Below are positions 7,505 through 10,323 of a stretch of 10,323 nt of DNA, piece by piece; positions within the stretch are counted from its first letter, which is position 1; each line of letters begins with the position of its first letter. Under the pieces are notes generated by a model, which did no database searches, had not been told where the DNA came from, and saw nothing but the letters and a program-made list of their open reading frames with translations. This DNA is from SYIM01 sp044356835 (GTDB taxonomy: Bacteria; Pseudomonadota; Gammaproteobacteria; Burkholderiales; Burkholderiaceae_E), in assembly GCA_044356835.1 (NCBI GenBank), contig JBIKVK010000110.1:1-10323 (forward strand), given 5' to 3'. The position numbers were made by a program, and so were the translations under genes.

Positions 7505-9198
7505 CCATCAAAATTTCCCGGCATTTCGTCACGGTGGGACAACGTCGCGTGCACTATGCACGAGCGGGCGAGGGCCCGGTCGTCGTTCTATTGCACGCAT
7601 CTCCCGTGTCCTTCAAGGCGACCGAGACGATCCAGCGTGTGTATGCGGAACACTTTACAGTCCTCGCATTCGACACACCGGGCTTTGGCCTGTCCGACCC
7701 GCTTCCGGTCTCGCAGCCAGAAATCGAGAGTTTCGCAGACGCACTCGCCGAAACCCTGACCGAGCTCGGCATCGACCGGGTGGCAGTCCATGGGCGCCAT
7801 ACCGGAGCGCAAATCGCGGTTGAATTCGCAGCAAGATACCCTGCTCGATGCTCAATGGCGATCACCGATGGGTTTCCGATTTTTCCCGAAGAGGTTCGCC
7901 GCCACCGACCCGACGCCTATCTGCTGCCGATCATTCCGAGCTGGGAGGGCAGCCATCTGCTGTGGCTCTGGTACCGCTACCGCGAGCAGTATGTGTTCTG
8001 GCCCTGGAACCTCCACGATGCCGCTCATCGTGCCGACAGCGAAGTACCCGACCCCGCGTTCATTCACCGAGGCGTAGTCGAGTTTCTGGAAGCTGGTGAT
8101 GGCTACCGCATCGGTTACGCCTCGGCCTATCGACACCGCGGCCTCGCAGCCCTCGAAGACCTGAAGGTACCGGTGTGCTTTGGCTGGCGACCGGGCGACA
8201 GCCTGTTCGATCATCGATCACGCCTGCCCCAGGACTGCTGGAGCGAGGTGTTTCCGCGCGAGGCTGAAGCCGCCGCCCGCGCCGAGGTGGCCTGTCTGCT
8301 CAAGCACCCGGCGCAGCGTGGGGCTCCGTCCGCTCCGAAGTGCGCCTCGCTGCCCAACCGCAGCACAACCGACTACGTCGATGTAGGAGAGTACCGCGTC
8401 CTGATGCGACGATTCGATCGCAGCATTGGCTCGTCGACGGAGCGGCCGATCGTATGCCTGCATCCAATCCCGGGCTCAAGCGCACTCCTGGACCCGCTGA
8501 TGCAGGCGCTCGCGGCGCAGACCGGTCGGGAAATCATCGCTTTCGACCTGCCTGGCCACGGTGAAACGGTGGCCGCAGGGGGCGCAGCGCACAGCATTGC
8601 TCAAATGGCGGGCGCAAGTCTTCGCGTGATCGAAACGCTGCTGAAGGGACCCGTCGACCTTGTGGGTGTTCAGGGGGGCGCCGCCGTCGCAGTTGAACTG
8701 ATGCGGCTCGCGCCGAACCGGATCCGCCATACAATCGTCGTCTCTCCGGTTTGCCTAACGCCGCAGGAGCGTGACGCAACCGCGGGTGCCTGGCTCGACG
8801 CGCTCGGAGAGACCCGTCCCGACTCCGACGGATTCCACCTGCTTCGACTCTGGCACATGCGCCGCGATATGGCGTTGTGGTGGCCCTGGCATGACCGCCG
8901 GCGCGAGAGCATTCGGCCCGGGGCCCTGGCGATCGCCCCCGAACAGCTGACGATCGAGGTTCGAGAAATGATCAAGCAGCCCGAGCATCTGGGAGCGGCC
9001 TTGGAAGCGGTTCTGCGCTACCCCATGGCGGAGCATCTCTCAGGGCTGCCCCGCAAGCCAGGGCTCGTCGGCCGCGCGGACGACCCCTGGGCTCCCTGTC
9101 TGGCCGAGGCGGCCCAAGCGCTCGGCCTGACGCAAGCCGAAACCGTCCGCGACGACGACGAGCTCGTCCAAACCATCGTCCGAGCGCTCGGCAACTAG
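7501..9198 (+). CDS. Tandem double-domain alpha/beta-hydrolase-fold protein with non-canonical nucleophile positions
   Basis: The 565-residue product consists of two alpha/beta-hydrolase domains, about residues 1-275 and 285-565; single-domain members are about 270-300. Each half has the strand-3 HxxP motif (HASP at 32-35; HPIP at 321-324), the strand-4 DxPGxGxS-like motif (DTPGFGLSD at 58-66; DLPGHGET at 349-356) and a nucleophile elbow. In both elbows the usual Ser is absent: GRHTG (98-102) has His100 and GVQGG (389-393) has Gln391. The cap regions share the pattern HLLxLWx(3)Rx(5)WPW at 152-169 and 446-463 with identical spacing, so the halves are duplicates of one family. Candidate acids remain (Asp233 or Asp237; Asp527 or Asp528), but the second half has no His after 512. 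The start codon overlaps the oxidase stop as ATGA, implying coupled translation and a joint role. It may be a pseudoenzyme, a binding or scaffold protein, or an enzyme with unusual chemistry. No signal peptide. Confidence 0.88.
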   Translation: MTIKISRHFVTVGQRRVHYARAGEGPVVVLLHASPVSFKATETIQRVYAEHFTVLAFDTPGFGLSDPLPVSQPEIESFADALAETLTELGIDRVAVHGRHTGAQIAVEFAARYPARCSMAITDGFPIFPEEVRRHRPDAYLLPIIPSWEGSHLLWLWYRYREQYVFWPWNLHDAAHRADSEVPDPAFIHRGVVEFLEAGDGYRIGYASAYRHRGLAALEDLKVPVCFGWRPGDSLFDHRSRLPQDCWSEVFPREAEAAARAEVACLLKHPAQRGAPSAPKCASLPNRSTTDYVDVGEYRVLMRRFDRSIGSSTERPIVCLHPIPGSSALLDPLMQALAAQTGREIIAFDLPGHGETVAAGGAAHSIAQMAGASLRVIETLLKGPVDLVGVQGGAAVAVELMRLAPNRIRHTIVVSPVCLTPQERDATAGAWLDALGETRPDSDGFHLLRLWHMRRDMALWWPWHDRRRESIRPGALAIAPEQLTIEVREMIKQPEHLGAALEAVLRYPMAEHLSGLPRKPGLVGRADDPWAPCLAEAAQALGLTQAETVRDDDELVQTIVRALGN

Positions 9199-9213
9199 CG
9201 GCAGTCCTCTGAG

Positions 9214-9246
9214 CGCCGTTGGGCCACCGAAACGGCCCGGCGTTTT
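9214..9246 (+). terminator. Intrinsic terminator of the oxidase-hydrolase operon
   Basis: CGCC (9214-9217) plus GGGCC (9221-9225) pair with GGCCC (9234-9238) plus GGCG (9239-9242), with a 3-nt bulge on the 5' side and an 8-nt loop, followed directly by TTTT (9243-9246). It starts 15 nt after the TAG of the hydrolase gene. An alternative stem, GCCGTT (9215-9220) with AACGGC (9231-9236), overlaps it. There is no T-run on the minus-strand side, so it should act mainly on plus-strand transcripts. Confidence 0.75.
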
Positions 9247-9251
9247 CCCAT

Positions 9252-9993
9252 CTACTGAGGCTGGATCTTGGCCGCCTTGATCAGTCGATCCCACCGCTCA
9301 TAGTCCGTCTTAAGCCAGGCCGCCAGCTGATCGGGGGTGGATCCGACCGGTACCGCGCCCAGACCGCGCAAGCGCTCCTGAAACGCAGGCTGGGCGACGA
9401 TATCCCTCACCGCGTCTGACAGCTTCGCGATGACCGCGGGCGGCGTGCCGGCGGGGGCGAGGTAGGGCAGACCCGGCGAGATGCGCCGACCCGCCGTGCC
9501 CCGCCGACCCGTAGTTGATCTGCCCAGGCTTGGCCTTTGCCTGAGCCACCAGGTCCATGATGTTGTTGATCGGCGAGTTGAAACCGGTGACAGCAATCAT
9601 CGGCACTGTAGCGACCAGACTGATCGGCGCAAAATCCTTGATCGGGTCGTACTTGGCGTTTTCCGGAGACAGTATCCGGTTGATATTGTGGGCCAGGGTG
9701 GTCGCAATCAGGGTGTAGCCATCGGGGGCTGCGCGCATGAGCTGATCGGTAGCGATCATGGAATTTGCACCGGGCCGATTTTCAACCACGACCGACTGAC
9801 CGAAGCGGGTCGTCAATTCGGCCGCGATGAGGCGCGCGATGACGTCGGTCGGACCGCCGGGCGCAAAGCCAATGATGATCGGGACAGGACGCGTCGGATA
9901 CTGTTGAGCCTGCGCGGCAGGGGTCGCCCAGGCCAGAGCGCCCGCGGCGGCCACAAGCAGTCGTCTCCGGGTGTGTCGATGGACGTCCTTCAG
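9252..9993 (-). pseudogene. Broken Bug/TctC-family solute-binding protein gene (internal deletion plus frameshift)
   Basis: The first frame, read from a CTG at 9993, encodes a signal peptide (TRRRLLVAAAGALAWATPAAQA) followed by family motifs YPTRPVPIIIGFAPGGPTDV, ENRPGANSMIATD, APDGYTL and NYGSAGHGGSAHLAG, up to about 9472. The protein then continues only in another frame, from about 9473 to the TAG at 9252-9254, with the C-terminal family sequence GLPYLAPAGTPPAVIAKL through DYERWDRLIKAAKIQPQ. Together the two parts give about 247 residues against about 320. Comparison with the intact relative at 2176-3147 shows that roughly 80 residues between the HLAG and APAGTP segments are missing. If the deletion and frame break are real, no functional receptor can be made. 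A GTG at 9954 in the same frame would start within the signal peptide; the CTG has the better ribosome site. A sequencing or assembly error at about 9472 is a less likely alternative, because a simple indel cannot explain the missing middle. Confidence 0.88.
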
Positions 9994-9999
9994 GATCGT

Positions 10000-10004
10000 C
10001 TCCT
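10000..10004 (-). promoter_or_regulatory. Ribosome binding site of the broken Bug gene, pointing to a CTG start
   Basis: AGGAG on the minus strand lies 6 nt before the CTG at 9993-9991. No ATG, GTG or TTG lies at the right distance in the signal-peptide frame, so the original start was either CTG or an ATG since mutated. Confidence 0.6.
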
Positions 10005-10028
10005 CTCGTTGTTAGGATGGTGCGCCGA

Positions 10029-10323
10029 TCACCGCCCAGCGGTCGAGCTGCGGAATTCGAACTCGGGCACCGCTTTTTGCTCGGCTATCCACCAACGACC
10101 GCCACTGAACTCGAACACGATATCGAGCAGAAGTAGACGAAGCGGCCCTTCGATGGTCTGTGGGGCGGGCTTTTTCACCCCCTCGTCCGCTTTGTAACCG
10201 ATCATGTAGGCCGTCAGCCGAGCGGTATTGTTGGTGCGCTCGGCAATGAAGGGATTGGTGATCAGGTGACGGATACGCTGCGACGCCGGGCGCTCGTTGA
10301 GCGCCGCATGCACCTGATCTCGG
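10029..10323 (-). CDS. SnoaL/NTF2-like small protein, C-terminal part, cut by window edge
   Basis: The frame is open from the right edge to a TGA at 10029-10031, giving the last 97 residues; the start is outside the window. RIRHLITNPFI, then an alternating hydrophobic strand around LTAYMIGYKA, then a strand LRLLLLDIVFEFSGGRWWIAEQKAVPEFEF are the usual C-terminal strands of the SnoaL/NTF2-like cone fold, in which RHxxTN and a final WxIxxR/Q are common. Such proteins are cyclases, isomerases, dehydratase-like enzymes or ring-hydroxylating dioxygenase small-subunit-like proteins of about 130-180 residues; which one applies here cannot be told. The broken Bug gene's ribosome site lies 24 nt after its stop, so the two were probably in one operon. 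A GTG at 10313 is in frame but is internal to the conserved region, not a likely start. Confidence 0.7.
   Translation of the reverse strand, partial: RDQVHAALNERPASQRIRHLITNPFIAERTNNTARLTAYMIGYKADEGVKKPAPQTIEGPLRLLLLDIVFEFSGGRWWIAEQKAVPEFEFRSSTAGR

Noticed and set aside
9460..9490. Insertion sequence or transposon scar at the Bug gene junction
   Set aside because: No terminal inverted repeats, target duplication or foreign sequence; the join is a clean loss of coding sequence.
9481..10197. Plus-strand open reading frame of 238 codons spanning the right end
   Set aside because: It runs antisense across both the Bug signal-peptide region and the SnoaL-like gene, has no recognisable domain, and both opposite-strand genes have convincing family motifs.

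Overview
The window is GC-rich and densely coded, and looks like bacterial chromosome from a metabolically versatile proteobacterium. Two periplasmic binding proteins of the Bug/TctC family, which is greatly expanded in Burkholderiales and some Alphaproteobacteria, point toward that kind of host. The assignment is inference; there is no rRNA or other taxonomic marker. I see no tRNA, CRISPR array, insertion sequence or phage gene.

Layout. 2-1162 (+) is the 3' part of a hydantoinase B / oxoprolinase beta-type gene whose start lies upstream of the window. It converges, with only 4 bp between stops, on a DMT/EamA-family transporter gene (1167-2078, -). Upstream of that, also on the minus strand, is an intact Bug/TctC solute-binding protein gene (2176-3147) with a strong Shine-Dalgarno. 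A 156-bp divergent region separates it from an AcuI/YhdH-type NADPH-dependent reductase gene (3304-4290, +). This converges on an AMP-forming acyl-CoA synthetase gene (4368-5900, -). A short, locally AT-rich divergent region (5901-5968) then leads to a two-gene plus-strand operon: a GlcD/VAO-type FAD-linked oxidase (5969-7504) and a double-domain alpha/beta-hydrolase-fold protein (7501-9198). These two overlap by ATGA, and a credible intrinsic terminator (9214-9246) follows. The right end is minus-strand: a partial SnoaL/NTF2-like gene (10029 to the edge), then a broken second Bug/TctC gene (9252-9993).

Taken together this looks like an accessory catabolic neighbourhood. Binding proteins and a DMT permease could handle uptake or export of small organic molecules. 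A CoA ligase, an enoyl-type reductase, an FAD oxidase and a hydrolase-fold protein could process an organic acid, alcohol or ester. The substrate cannot be read from the sequence.

The most unusual item is the hydrolase-fold protein. It is an internal duplication, and in both halves the nucleophile-elbow residue is not Ser, Cys or Asp (His100 in the first half, Gln391 in the second). The second most unusual is the decayed Bug gene, which combines an internal deletion of about 80 codons, a frame change at about 9472 and an apparent CTG start with a well-placed ribosome binding site.
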